A stretch of 64,000 bases of DNA from Microbotryum silenes-acaulis (lineage: Eukaryota; Basidiomycota; Microbotryomycetes; Microbotryales; Microbotryaceae), in the NCBI GenBank assembly GCA_003665825.1, contig QPFY01000003.1, forward strand, positions 868,001 to 932,000. Direction: 5' to 3'. Shown here one piece after another: positions 47,176 to 58,200 of the stretch; the first letter of the stretch is position 1; each line of letters begins with the position of its first letter. The notes under the pieces were generated by a model. The model did no database searches. It saw only the letters and a list, made by a program, of their open reading frames with translations, and was not told where the DNA came from. Made by a program: the position numbers and the translations under genes.

Positions 47176-50100
47176 CTACGCCTTCTTTTGCGAGATCGTA
47201 ATCTTGTCCCCAAGGGATAATGCGATACCCTGTTGCTTACTCCGGATCCTGACATGACCGGTAATGACGCCCTCGTCGCTGCATTCGAGGGACAAATTCG
47301 CCAAGGCGTCTTCGCCAAAGATGGACCGTGCGTAGAGGTTGGCACTGAGGTAGCCGCATTTGGACGAGGCTTCTCGCATCGGTGTCAGGCAGGCCATGTT
47401 CGTCGCTGCCAGGATGTGCGTGAGGTCTGCATGCGAAAACAAACGGATTAGAACTGAGGGGAGTCTTCAGATTCAAGAGGTGGACTAACACTCGTTGAGG
47501 CCCTTGATCGAGGTGTCCACGGCAACTCGGTTCTCCCATTCAAATTCGGTCCACATGCTTCGGAATTGAGCTGTGAGGATAACGATAAAGCCAAACAAGT
47601 CACGTTAGTCACAAAGTTGTCTGAAGCAGTGTTCACGGACGTCTAACTCACCCTCATTGCAGCTGGCCGGGTTAATGTAGTCAAGAATGTCGATGTGGAT
47701 ATCGTTGAGAACGACACAGTGCGAGTCGGCCGTCGTCTGCGCTCCGTCGTAAAAGATGTTACCAAAGATGACACCCGTCTCGGTCGACGAGACCTTGATC
47801 GTCGCCTTGATGCTTTGGAACGAGTGAGGGCCGAGCGTGTGCGTCGTTGGTCGTTCGACCAGCTTGAGGTCACCGAGGGTAGCGAACTCGACCGAGAGGT
47901 TTTGCAATGTTTCGCTCGTCTGGTTGACGATGAGCACGTCGAGGAAGATGTCGAACTGGTGAACATTGACGTAGGCTTCGGCGTAGACGGGATCCGAGAA
48001 TCCCGTCAACTGTACAACTCGGTTCAGCTTCGAGATGAAGTCGTCCCTCAATGCGTCCGCAGCACCCGTGGCCTTGGTCATATCGAGCTCGTACTCGTCC
48101 GCTTCGGTACCGTTCGTCTTCTTTGAAAATTGTCGGAACGAGATGAGGTCGTCGGGCTGGATGGCGCTGGCCTTCGAGTCGAGTGCGCGCTTCTCGGCGG
48201 CCTTCTTCTCCTCGTGCGCGACCATCTTGGTGTAAGCGGCCTGCGTGTCGTGCAAAAAGATTTCTTTGATCGGTTCCGTGTTGGCAACGCTCGACAGCGA
48301 CGAGTCGATCTCAGCCAAGGCTTGCAAGCAATTCGTAATACGCTCCTGAGCATCCTCGTCGATGGGCACGGACGAGAAAGGCGATTGACCGACTCGGATG
48401 ATGGACGTCATGATGAGCATCGCCTCGGCGCGCAGCTCGTTGACGGCCCGCTCGTCGCGACTGACTTCCTTGAACTTGAGCACGATCTTGGTTAAGGACG
48501 AGGCCAGGACAGAAGCGGTGTAGAAGTCGCCGCCGAGAATCAAAGCTCGCAGTGGCGGTTTGGCGGCCGCCTTGACGACTTCGAGAGAGGCTGAGGGCGC
48601 CGACGAGTAGGCGGTTTCGGTCGCGTAGGTACCATCGGCAAGCACACGCGTCGTTGTTGTCGCTTTCGGCAACTGGGTCCCGCCTCCGTTCGCTTCCTGT
48701 GCGGCTTCTTGCGCTGCAAGATCGGATTCGGCGGCCTCGAGAAGCCTTTGCTCGCTCGCCAGGATTGGCACCTCGCCGAGCACCTTTCGGATCTGCTGCA
48801 TCGTCTCCTTCAAGTCCTCCACCGTACTGCCGTACTCTCCGACGATCCATAGCGCACCACGGAACACCTTCCCACTCTTGATCTCGCCCATCGTCGACAA
48901 GAGTCGCTCGACGATCCCACTGCGCAAGTGGGGGAACTTTTCGACGACCTCGCGGACGAACGAGATGACATCGACGGCCGAGGCGTTGGAGGCGTCGCCG
49001 AGGAACTCCATCAACACGTGCACGACGTTCGACGCGACCTCGGAATACCGGATCGCGCAGGTATGGATCGTCTGGATCAACAACTGGCGGTATTCGGCGT
49101 TCTTCTCGAACTGGCCGTCCAGTGTTCGCGTGAGTTCCTTCTTGAGGAAGCCGACGACCTCTTCAATGTTGCGGCTGCTAATCATGTCCATCGCAAGGCC
49201 GAGCGCCTTGCGTCGGACGTCCATGTCGGGGCTACTGAGGACGCGCAAGACGTCCATGACGAGGTCGTTGAGGACATGCTCATGCTTGGCGTGGAGCTGC
49301 TGCACGCGCGCGAGGACGATCATCTTGACGTTATTCGACGACTCCTGCAGAATCAGCTGAATGAGGCAGCTTCCAGCGGCTGTAGTTGAAGATAAAAGGT
49401 CTTGGTCAGTTCGCTTGACTATGTTGGATGGACTCTCGGCAACTCACCCTTCACGGCAGCGGGATTTTGTGTGAGGGTCGTGAGGGTGGTCGCAGCCTCG
49501 TATTTGACTGAGTGGGATCCCGAGTTGAGTAGCTCAAAGATGCACTTGATATACCGGGCCTGATGATAGCAATGTCCCGAGGTCGTCAGTCGCCGTCACA
49601 GGTCCGCCGTTGAGGGGCCCCGCTCACCTTGAGAGCCCCCTCTGAGTTGGATCCCTTGCTCTCCTTGCGGATCAACTCGATGACGGCAAGTTGCAGCATC
49701 TCGTCGAGACTCGGGATCTGGTCGTAGATGGACAAAAAGTACTCCACGGCGCGCTGGGGAGCCATCGCCTGGAGCATGATGAACGCGTTACGAATCGAGG
49801 TCGTGTCGGATTCGGCGGCCATGAAGGTCTGGATCAGCTCGGGCGCGTCGGGGATGAGGTATTCAAAGTTTTTGTAGATCTGGAACACGGCCATGACGGC
49901 GTTCTTGCGCACGAACGAGTGTCGGTGTTCCTGCGGGGGAGAGGAAGGTCGAACGCGTTCGAGATGTGAGTGACGGTCTTCGAATACGGTGCTCAGCATG
50001 GAGGACTGACGAGGCAAGTGCGGCATGACGGGACCAAGGGTTCGAGCAACTCGGGTTCCCGGATCTTTTGCAAGAAGCGCAAGGTCGCGCCTCGGATGTA

Positions 50101-50919
50101 TTCATTGGGATGTTGCTGCGTGGCAGGGGGAGGGGGTCAGGGTCAGCAGGAGCTCGCGGCGTGTGAGCTCTGTGCTTCGCCGACTGTGAGCCAAGTTTGG
50201 ACTGACCAAGTCGTTTCGAATGGCGTTGCTGTGGCGTGGCAAGTGGACCCGCCAAGGTTAGCCACAAGATCGAGGCTGCGAGGCGACGCGGAGATGTTCC
50301 GGCGACTCACCAAACAAGGATCATCTCCTGCTTGAGTTTGCCATTATCGTCGAGCTTGGGGCATATTTCCCAGTAAAAGCTGCATGATGGATATTGCCAA
50401 GTCAGTGTCTGGTCTGGGAACGGGAACTGTCGCGACCTGCTGCTGCGGTGGGCAGTACACGCCAGACGGCGCGCGTCGACAACGGTGAGGTGAGCGGACT
50501 GACTGCAGCAGCTTCTTGATGTGCTTGCTCTTGGACGGGAGCACGAACTGGATGATGGGCATCAGCAGGTTCGGCTGTGTAGGGGTTGGGTGTCAACTAG
50601 TCAGCACTGCCCCTGTAGGATGCTTGATCGCCAGCCGCGTTGCATGGGGTGTGATGGGCTCCCCTGATCGCACGTGTCATCCCCCGAGCGCAACACAGGG
50701 CTCAACGATGCCCACACGTACATGAGGCTGGCCATTCAGCGTCGAGATGATGATCCTCCTGAGCGTGTCGAGCTTGAGTTCGTCGGTGCCCTTCTCCAAC
50801 GCGGCGCGCAGGTCCTGAGTAGTCGCCAACGAGTCATGGTCGTCCGCCACCAGCGTGAACGCGAGGTTCGACCCGGGCGCCGACGCACCACTGCCACCTG
50901 AAAACGACTTGTCGGCCAT
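47176..50919 (-). CDS. SEC26: Coatomer subunit beta (beta-COP)
   Basis: A COPI coat subunit that works in Golgi-to-ER retrograde transport. Exons joined in order: [47 protein letters not shown], then [130 protein letters not shown], and a long exon (49323-47643) holding the rest of the adaptin-like solenoid. The trunk-to-appendage region follows ([64 protein letters not shown]). The last exons give [21 protein letters not shown] and [33 protein letters not shown]. It is full length with no break. An inverted-repeat element begins only 126 bases upstream of the start. Confidence 0.96.
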
Positions 50920-51044
50920 GAGGATCGAACGAAGACGTGTAGGGCCGAGTCGAGTGCGATTCGCGGTGAGAAGGCGGAGTCGGGCTGACCAGCGCGAGGC
51001 GCACCTGTCGCTGGACCGACTACGTGGCCACGCTCTGCAACGCT

Positions 51045-52250
51045 AGGACCCCCGAAAGCCCAGCCAGAGGCGGCCCGCAAATTTGGACATTCTGGGGACC
51101 GGAATATCGGCTAGGCAGCCCGCAAATTTGGACATTTTTGGCTCAAAATGGGCCGAGGCTCACCTCATTTTTGGACATTTTCCTCCCTCCGGTCGAACTT
51201 TGAAGCGCAGACCAGGGTAGCGGGAGGCTGGAGGCGCAGGGCATAGCCCGCCCAGCTGCGCGGCGCGGGTAACAGTCGCGCTGTTTGCGTTTGGAGCGCG
51301 TTAGTGTCTGCATTTGCTGTAAGGTATGCGCCTCTGATGTGCATAAAATACACTCTGTCGTTCTTGACCGCTAGGCTAAAAGCAAGTCGTAACTAGAACG
51401 CGATAGTTCTAGCTACTCAGAGGCTACTTATGGGGATGTTCCTGTGAGGCATCCCCTTACATTTGCGATCGTTTATCGTTTTTTGATCGTCTCTCGCTCG
51501 GCTCCGACTTGTCGAGCTACGTCTCCTCTTCTTCCTTTCGATCTGGAAGCTCTCTCGCCGAGAACTATCTTTCTTTTCCTAGTCGGTCGATAGATTCACA
51601 GGGTTCGCCGCCGCCGATTCTCGTCGGATTCTTTGGAACCGATCACCGAAATGGCACTCGAAGAGCTTCGGGCGTCAATTCAGGAGTCCAAGGCTCGCCT
51701 TGTGTCTCTGTAAAGCACCCAAGGGGGATTTGGTGGGCATGATTGATTCTGATTCAGGGTCAATGAGTCCTACACTACTGGCCTAGCCAGTGTGCTTGAC
51801 TACATTTCCTCCGACTTTTCCAGATATTTCTAGGTATTAGGATATAGCGCGCGGCTGAGAACCTTATTTTGTCGTGCATTATTTTATGTAGATGTAGATT
51901 ATAGTGTCATTTTAATCCATCAAATGACAAATGATAAACAAAGATGAGATCCTATTCGAGTCCATTTCATTTTGAAAAGGCTCGTTGGCGGTCGCGCTGG
52001 CAGCGCTCTTGGTGCTTGGTGCGCGCGCGCAACCTTTGCCGCCCGCGCGCGGCGGGAATGCAGTCTACGCGTAGCGCAGAAAGATTTCTGAGCATTGTAC
52101 AGCTTGTAGAGTAGTTTTGAGAAATTATTCAACACTAGGCGGCCCTCATATTTGGACATTCTCAGTCAGAATCCGGGAAAAATTTGGACATTTTGCCTCG
52201 ACAAAGGCCGTTTTTAGGGGGCCGCCTATGGCTGGGCTTTCGGGGGTCCT
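51045..52250. mobile_element. 1.2-kb element with about 33-bp terminal inverted repeats and TTTGGACATT subterminal repeats
   Basis: The left end (51045-51077, starting AGGACCCCCGAAAGCCCAGC) and the reverse complement of the right end (52217-52250) agree over about 33 bases with one or two differences. Just inside the ends the word TTTGGACATT occurs five times, all in the same direction: near 51082, 51131 and 51170 on the left and 52150 and 52185 on the right. The interior has no ORF long enough for a transposase. The ends, size and missing ORF suggest a non-autonomous DNA transposon (MITE-like). No clear target-site duplication flanks it, so the exact boundary could be off by a few bases. It sits just upstream of coatomer beta. 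Confidence 0.7.
51651..51713 (+). other. Short ORF resembling the start of a retrotransposon Gag, inside the 1.2-kb element
   Basis: A 20-codon frame reads MALEELRASIQESKARLVSL and stops. The amphipathic-helix start after a long untranslated leader is reminiscent of the first residues of LTR-retrotransposon Gag proteins. On its own it is too short to support a call, and the resemblance is from memory of the general style of such proteins. Confidence 0.2.
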
Positions 52251-53595
52251 GGAATGCTCTGGAGCGCTCTGGCTCGCTCTGGGCGCTTTCTCGCGTCTCT
52301 GCTCGGTCCCAGCGTCTAGTGCACTAGATTCCACTGGTGTTGCTTGGATTGCTCTAGTAGCATGGCTGACTTGAGAAGTCCATCTTGGGCTGTGCGAAAC
52401 TTGATCGTCTGTCGCTAGGAGCTCTGCCTTGCTTGCCACTGTCAGTCGCGAGCTGTGATCGGACGCCCACTCTTACCACTCCTCCGCCTGCTGCAGCCAG
52501 TGCTTGCAGGCGTAGTCCACAAACTTCCGGGCGACCACGGTATCCTCACTCTTCCTGATTAATCCCTTTATATCAGTAATGAGAGAGCTCGTTACGTTCC
52601 TGGGCTCAAGGAGGTGAGGGCCAGGTGGTGACAGCCTGTAAACGTTTTAGGAGCCGCGATGGGACCTTCAGGTCCGTGAGTGCCTGCTTCCTCGCAATGA
52701 AGCCGAAGTACCACCAGTTGGTGCATGAGAGCTACCAGGTTCGTAGGTAATCTGTGCAGCGGGTTTCTCGGCAAGTAGACAATGGAATGGAAAGGTACCA
52801 CCGCCATATCCCCGGTCGACGCGTCTGGTTTCGAGGCGAGACAGCGCGATCACGAACCGCGACTAGACTGAAGCTTTCATTACGGAAGGAGGAAACGCCC
52901 ACAGAGAATTGTGGCTTGGACAACCGTCGAGCGACAACGATAAGATCACGGGAAACTGGACGCTCTTTTTAGTCGCTGCCACGACAATGCCTTCTGACTC
53001 ACCTGGGCTCACCTGGACACTCTACTTTAGTCGCTGTGGGTCGGGCTCAGAATCTCGCGTGCGGCACTGGTCCGTTAAGTTTCGACCGGCGCCTAGTCTG
53101 ACTGTAATCTTTGATCATCATCGTCAGATAAAACCGAGTTTACTTTGGAGTGTGCAGATGGAAAGAGAGATGAAACAGAATATTGCGTCACTGGATAGCT
53201 TGATGACACCCGGCGACACGGTAGGTGGTATCTGGATTCGAAGCCGCCAGCGTTCTCTCGGAAGCGGCGTCGGAAGCGAAACCGGACTCGTTCATCGAGA
53301 GATCGAGACTTGTGGTGAATTGCCCGGGCGTCCTCAGTAAAAGGTCTTTGAATCGCCATGCGGTTCTGACCTGTATTCGTATACTCTCACGTCGTTCGGT
53401 GAAGACCTGTCGTTTCGGAAAGTTCAAAGGGGTATACGCTTGAATCGCGGAGTGTCTCCAAGAATCAAGTAAGGCTAACGCTACACATCGGGTCACGGCA
53501 GGGAATAATTCCGGTATAAATGCATAATAATACACCGCTCATTTTGCGACTCAAATTTCTGTTCATCTATTGTGCTCGCGAAGCCACTCTGACAG
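52251..53595. other. Intergenic, one possible coding fragment
   Basis: About 1.35 kb between the inverted-repeat element and the 3' end of the tubby-like gene. No gene can be supported. The most coding-like stretch is on the - strand at 52600-52473, which after a possible CCCAG acceptor reads NVTSSLITDIKGLIRKSEDT and on through VVARKFVDYACKHWLQQAEEW to a stop. It has no recognised homologue and no convincing upstream exon. Confidence 0.35.
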
Positions 53596-55034
53596 TTAAA
53601 ATGCCAGTAGTTTGAGCATCAGCGTATGAGCGGCGGCTGGAACCGATTCGCACGTTTGACTTACCTGAGACCGCAGTCCCCGTTATCACGATCAGTTCGG
53701 TCTCATTTGCGTAGGCCTATGTAGTGGTAAAACACGTGTGTTAAGTTCATCAGTTATGGTTGAAATGCGCCTTGCCGCAAAATATACTGAGACGAATGCG
53801 GTGCGCACCGGACTGATAAACAATTTGCCCTCTTTCATAAAGGAGAAGTAACTATTGTCCCACTTCGCCACGAAGATCTTGGAACCATCAAGTGCTTTTG
53901 TAGTGAGCTATTTTTCCCGAGACGTCCGAGTTAGTTTGGTAGCTTTCGTGAAGGAAGGACTGGACCGGCTTGGAAGGACGAACGGTGAAATCATTGGTGA
54001 ATCGGTTGACGACCCATTTGAAATGCGATTGGCCATCAAAACCACGGTACTCGTGTGAGAAAGTGAGCGCGTTGGTACGAAAGAGCTGCGTCGTCCATCC
54101 ATTGCTACGGTGGAGGACAGTGACGGGATGGATCAGTCAGAGTCCTCGGGGTCCGTCCACCGCAGCAGGACTTGGGCGACTTACGCCATCGTTATATTCT
54201 TTGTTGTTGACCATCCTTGACTAGAGGTACAAACCAGAGGCCCTGAAACATGGCACGGCTTGAGTTTCCGGAAACTCTACATCTCGAGGAGTTAAGAGTA
54301 AAGTTCGCTCACCATCTTGCCCGCCTTTGGTGATCACGGTTTGAGCGCCGGAAAAGCGGATACTGTAATCGATGTAGTAGCTTCAAGACAAAGCAGCGGG
54401 GGTAAATCAGAAGGATGTTGGAAAGCGTCGAGCAATTTGGAAGAGAAGCTCACTAAATGAAATTTATGTCGGGTCCTGTTAGGCCCAATCGAAGCCAGTG
54501 TCAGGTGTTCGTGCTTGCAATCTTAAACAAGGAGAGTGTCTCTGATCGGCGTGCGACAACTTACCTGTCACGATTTCATCACGAAACTTGCCCGGTGCCC
54601 TGTAGATGTGGTACTCTAGTGGAGCACAGTCTTGACCGAAAGCTGCCGCAGCGAAAATCAATCATGGTTGAGGCTCGGATCAGTACGAGCGTGAGAGCCT
54701 ACGAGCCCGAACCGCGATCCGCATGTGGGGATCCGGATACGGAACTGCCGGCTGTTGCCGCGCAGGGTGACTCACACTGGGGTAAAGCGCTATTGTTGTA
54801 GTGCTGTTGAGGCTGTTGGTAATTGAGCTGGTTGCCTTTGATGTCGCCGTATCCTTGTGGAGGTTGTTGCTGCTGTTGTTGCTGCTGCTGGTGCTGCTGC
54901 TGGTGCTGCGACGATGAAGCTCCTTCATGTGCGTAGAGGGGCGGGGGCTCGGACTCCGAGCCTCGATCGGTGCTTCGTTCGACTGGGTCCGAGCCGGAAT
55001 CCTTGTCAAGCTTGCGTCTGAGTTTCGAAAACAT
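53596..55034 (-). CDS. Tubby C-terminal/scramblase-like (LURP-one-related) domain protein
   Basis: Exon 1 (55034-about 54783) encodes MFSKLRRKLDKDSGSD, a Ser/Pro stretch and a Gln/His-rich tract (54849-54910), ending NNSALPQ. Small exons then give SFGQDCAPLEYHIYRAPGKFRDEIV, TGPDINFIYYYIDYSIRFSGAQTVITKGGQD, WTTQLFRTNALTFSHEYRGFDGQSHFKW, LDGSKIFVAKWDNSYFSFMKEGKLFIS, and ETELIVITGTAVS, finally AAAHTLMLKLLAF. The order (R-x-F strand, FSHEY-x-G-x-x-FKW hairpin, VAKWD, GKLFI, then a last hydrophobic helix ELIVITG) fits the fungal beta-barrel family related to phospholipid scramblases and tubby domains, which wraps one buried helix. The function of the fungal members is not known to me. The exon junctions near 53925 and 54215 are uncertain. 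Confidence 0.6.
54849..54910. repeat. CAG/CAA-rich tract encoding poly-Gln/His
   Basis: On the - strand the tract reads as CAG, CAA and CAC codons giving QHQQQHQQQQQQQQQ inside the tubby-like gene. Mixed CAA and CAG codons suggest selection for, or tolerance of, glutamine rather than a fresh pure expansion. Confidence 0.85.
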
Positions 55035-55273
55035 ACTGAAGGGAGCGTCTGCTCGTGATGTGCTGGGAGTGTAAGGAATGGAAGGGAGAAACTTAAGTAG
55101 AGGAGAGGTCGACTCAGTGGGGATCCCATCCTTGCAAGCCGGGCAGTGCGCCGTGGCTCGCCGTGGCGATATACCACGACGCGCGAATAGCCTGTCTCAA
55201 AGCGGTCCAGTCTTCACAGCTTCACCGCCGACGACTCGCCGGCAGTGCCACGACTGAGAAATGAAGCTTGTAC

Positions 55274-55281
55274 GTGCCACA
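55274..55281. repeat. Left 8-bp target-site duplication of the hAT element
   Basis: GTGCCACA lies directly before the left terminal repeat and is repeated exactly at 58998-59005 directly after the right one. An 8-bp duplication is diagnostic of the hAT superfamily. Confidence 0.93.
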
Positions 55282-58200
55282 CAGGGCTTCGCATTAGATC
55301 AGATAGATGCCTATCTATATCTACACTTCCTATAACTATCGTTCATCTATCTATATGGCCATAGATCATAGATAGACAGATACGCTTGGACGTAGCTACG
55401 CAGATATCTAAAGCATCTGCCAGGAATACACATTGAGGAGACAGGTTGTCCATGGTCAGAGGGGTTCAAGCATATTCAAGAAGCATATCCGCTTAAGTTT
55501 CCAAGACCTTATCAAGTCATTGGCTTGGCTCCGAACGGTGGCGGTGAGACAGAGGCCGCCCTCCTGGCTGCCCGTTGTGCCCTACTAGTTCGGTCGGCTT
55601 CTATCTCGGAAGCGAAGCAAAACATTGCCTATCTTGAAGGCATGAAGCCTGAGACCTGAGCTCCTGAAAGGAAACGGGCAAATGAGCCAGAAGATTTTGG
55701 AGTCCGCATATTGCCACTGGTCGTCTGCCGGTTTCACTTCTCCCCTTTCTAGTACCTCCCCGTCTTCTCCCTCTCTAGCTCATAAATCCCCAAACTCCTC
55801 ATCTTGCTACAACATGGCTACTCCTACTGCCGCAGAAGATCTTGTCGCCACTGTCTTCAGCACGGAGGCGGAAGCAAAAGTGTTCTACACCGAGCTTCGG
55901 TCTGCTGGCCCCGAAGACCGATTGCAAGCGAGGTGCGCCGACGTTGCTCGGGCCTTCCTTTTCTCCCGGACCTCGGGAAAGTGGGATCATTTCGATGTCG
56001 TCGTGTTTCGATCGAATGGCAAATTGAAGATCCGAGCAACGTGCAAGACTCGTCCAGCCTCTCATTGCGAAACCGTTGACTTCGAGACCGCACACCAACA
56101 CGACGTATCGAACTGGAACAGGGGCATCAAACAATGCCTGGCATCCAGGGGGGAAGGGGCGAACACGGTTAGTTCGCTTGAAATAATGTTTGCAGGCTGT
56201 TACAGCAGGTCACTAAAGATTTTTCTGTCTTGTACTTTCAGAACGTGCAACCATTGCTTTCTGCTGCAATCTTCGACAATGCGTTGTTCATGTTATCCAT
56301 CGTTCTTCACGTTGCAATCTCGAAGGAAGCGTTCACCCACGTAGACCCCCAACTTCAAACCTGGCTCGCCTACTCCTATCACGTCGCCAATGTGAATGCT
56401 ATCCTCGGTAGTCACGACACCGTCAAGAGGCTACTCGTTCATCTACATAGGGAGCTGTCGGTTCAATTCGGCGAATTTCTTGTCAAGCGAAATCGCGGGA
56501 TTCATCTGGTTATCGATGGTTGGACCGCTCCCAACTGCATCAGTGTTCTCGGAGTCGTCGTAGTGTATGAACAAGATGGCGTCGTTCATCGTCACATACT
56601 CAAGTTCATCGAGTCGAAAGGTCGCCACGGTGGGAAAGAGCTCACAGCGTCGCTTCATGAATGCGTCGAAGAGTTCAAGATCTCGCATCTCGTTCGGACC
56701 CTCGTGATGGACAACGCCTCGAACTGCAACAAGATGGCGGTGGAGTACAAGAACCTCAATGACTCGTGGTGGGGACCCGAGATGCGAGTTCGCTGCTTCG
56801 CCCACATTCTCCAGCTAGTGATGGGCGCACTTTACGCTGCCTTTTCCATGGCCCCTGCTCGTCCGCCTACTCCTCGGGCGCGCAAGAACACGACTGGCAA
56901 GCATATATCTGCTTTCGACGGTCATCCCAACGTCGAAGATGATTCGGATGCTGAAGATTAGAGGATCGACGACGAGATTGCTCAAGCTCTGTCCATTGCG
57001 ACTGCCTCTGGTGACTACGACATTTCAGCATTGGAATTTACGGTGAACAATTCGAAGACTTGCTTGAGAGAGGCTTTGATTGGGGCGAGTCGGTCGGCAT
57101 CAAGATTCAACCCATCCTTCGACGAAAATGCATGACCATCATTCCTACGATCGTCGATTTTGCACAACACGTTTCGGGACTGAGAGTCAAATCCTCCGAC
57201 AAACACAGATGGCAGCAGTCGGTCGTTGCCACCGCCAAGGACCGACCCGATTCCAAGGCGACGGAGCTTTCCCGCAAAAACGAGACGCGTTGGAACTCTA
57301 TTCACCTCTGCCTTCAGAGCCATGTTCTGTTCTCGAGTGCCATCGACTACTATATGGCGCGCGACGACACACCCTCGAACATCGTGGACAAATTCGCCCT
57401 TCCTGATGACGCACTTGATATCGTTAAAGAGCTCCTTGACATTGGCGAATACCTCAAGACCCTGACGGTTCAGTTCCAAGATGCAACGCCTCGCACTTGG
57501 GATGTCATCGCCGAGTTCGAACGAGTTGAAGGCATGCTTGACAACAAGGCTCAAACCGCTTCTCCCATGGTGCGCATCGCAGCCAAGTCCGCTTTGATTG
57601 TTCTGGGCAACTACTACTCGAAGGTTGGCGACGATTCGATTGCTGCATTTGGGTCGATGTTCTTTCATCCTCGTCACCATCTGCGATTCTTTCAGCGACC
57701 TGGAACTGCTTGGGCCGAAACCGATATCAATGAGAAGCAGAAGAAGCTCCATGAAATCTACAAGAAGGTGTACCTTCCTCTCTATGAGGACATCCCCGAA
57801 GCTGGTCCTCCGTCCCCGATTGATTCCGATGCTTGCTCCGACCACGATTTGTATGGTGATGAAGGAGGTGACACACAAGGCTCTCACAACTACTACGAGC
57901 CAGATGCCTTCCTCCAGTACTGGGCTAGGGGATGCGTCAGACTGAACAAGAACGACGCCTACAAGGGGTGCCCTATCAAGTATTGGGTGACACAACGTGC
58001 GATTCCAGGGCAGAAGGCTCTTGCCGAGATGGCAATTGACTTCATCACAATTCCACCAACTGCGTGTGATGTGGAACGCGCTTTCTCCACCGGCCGCCGG
58101 ACGATCAACTATATGCAGCACAGCACCTCCGCCGAAGTTCTGAACGCCAAGATGTGTCTCGGTAGCTGGGCTAACCCGACCGCTCCTATCTTCGGGGGCA

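Noticed and set aside
56959..57040. Intron(s) that would remove the TAG and fix the frame in the hAT transposase
   Set aside because: The only GT...AG pairs that fit are about 18-46 nt, shorter than other introns here, and coding-like sequence continues right after the TAG. Mutation is more likely, but cDNA would decide.
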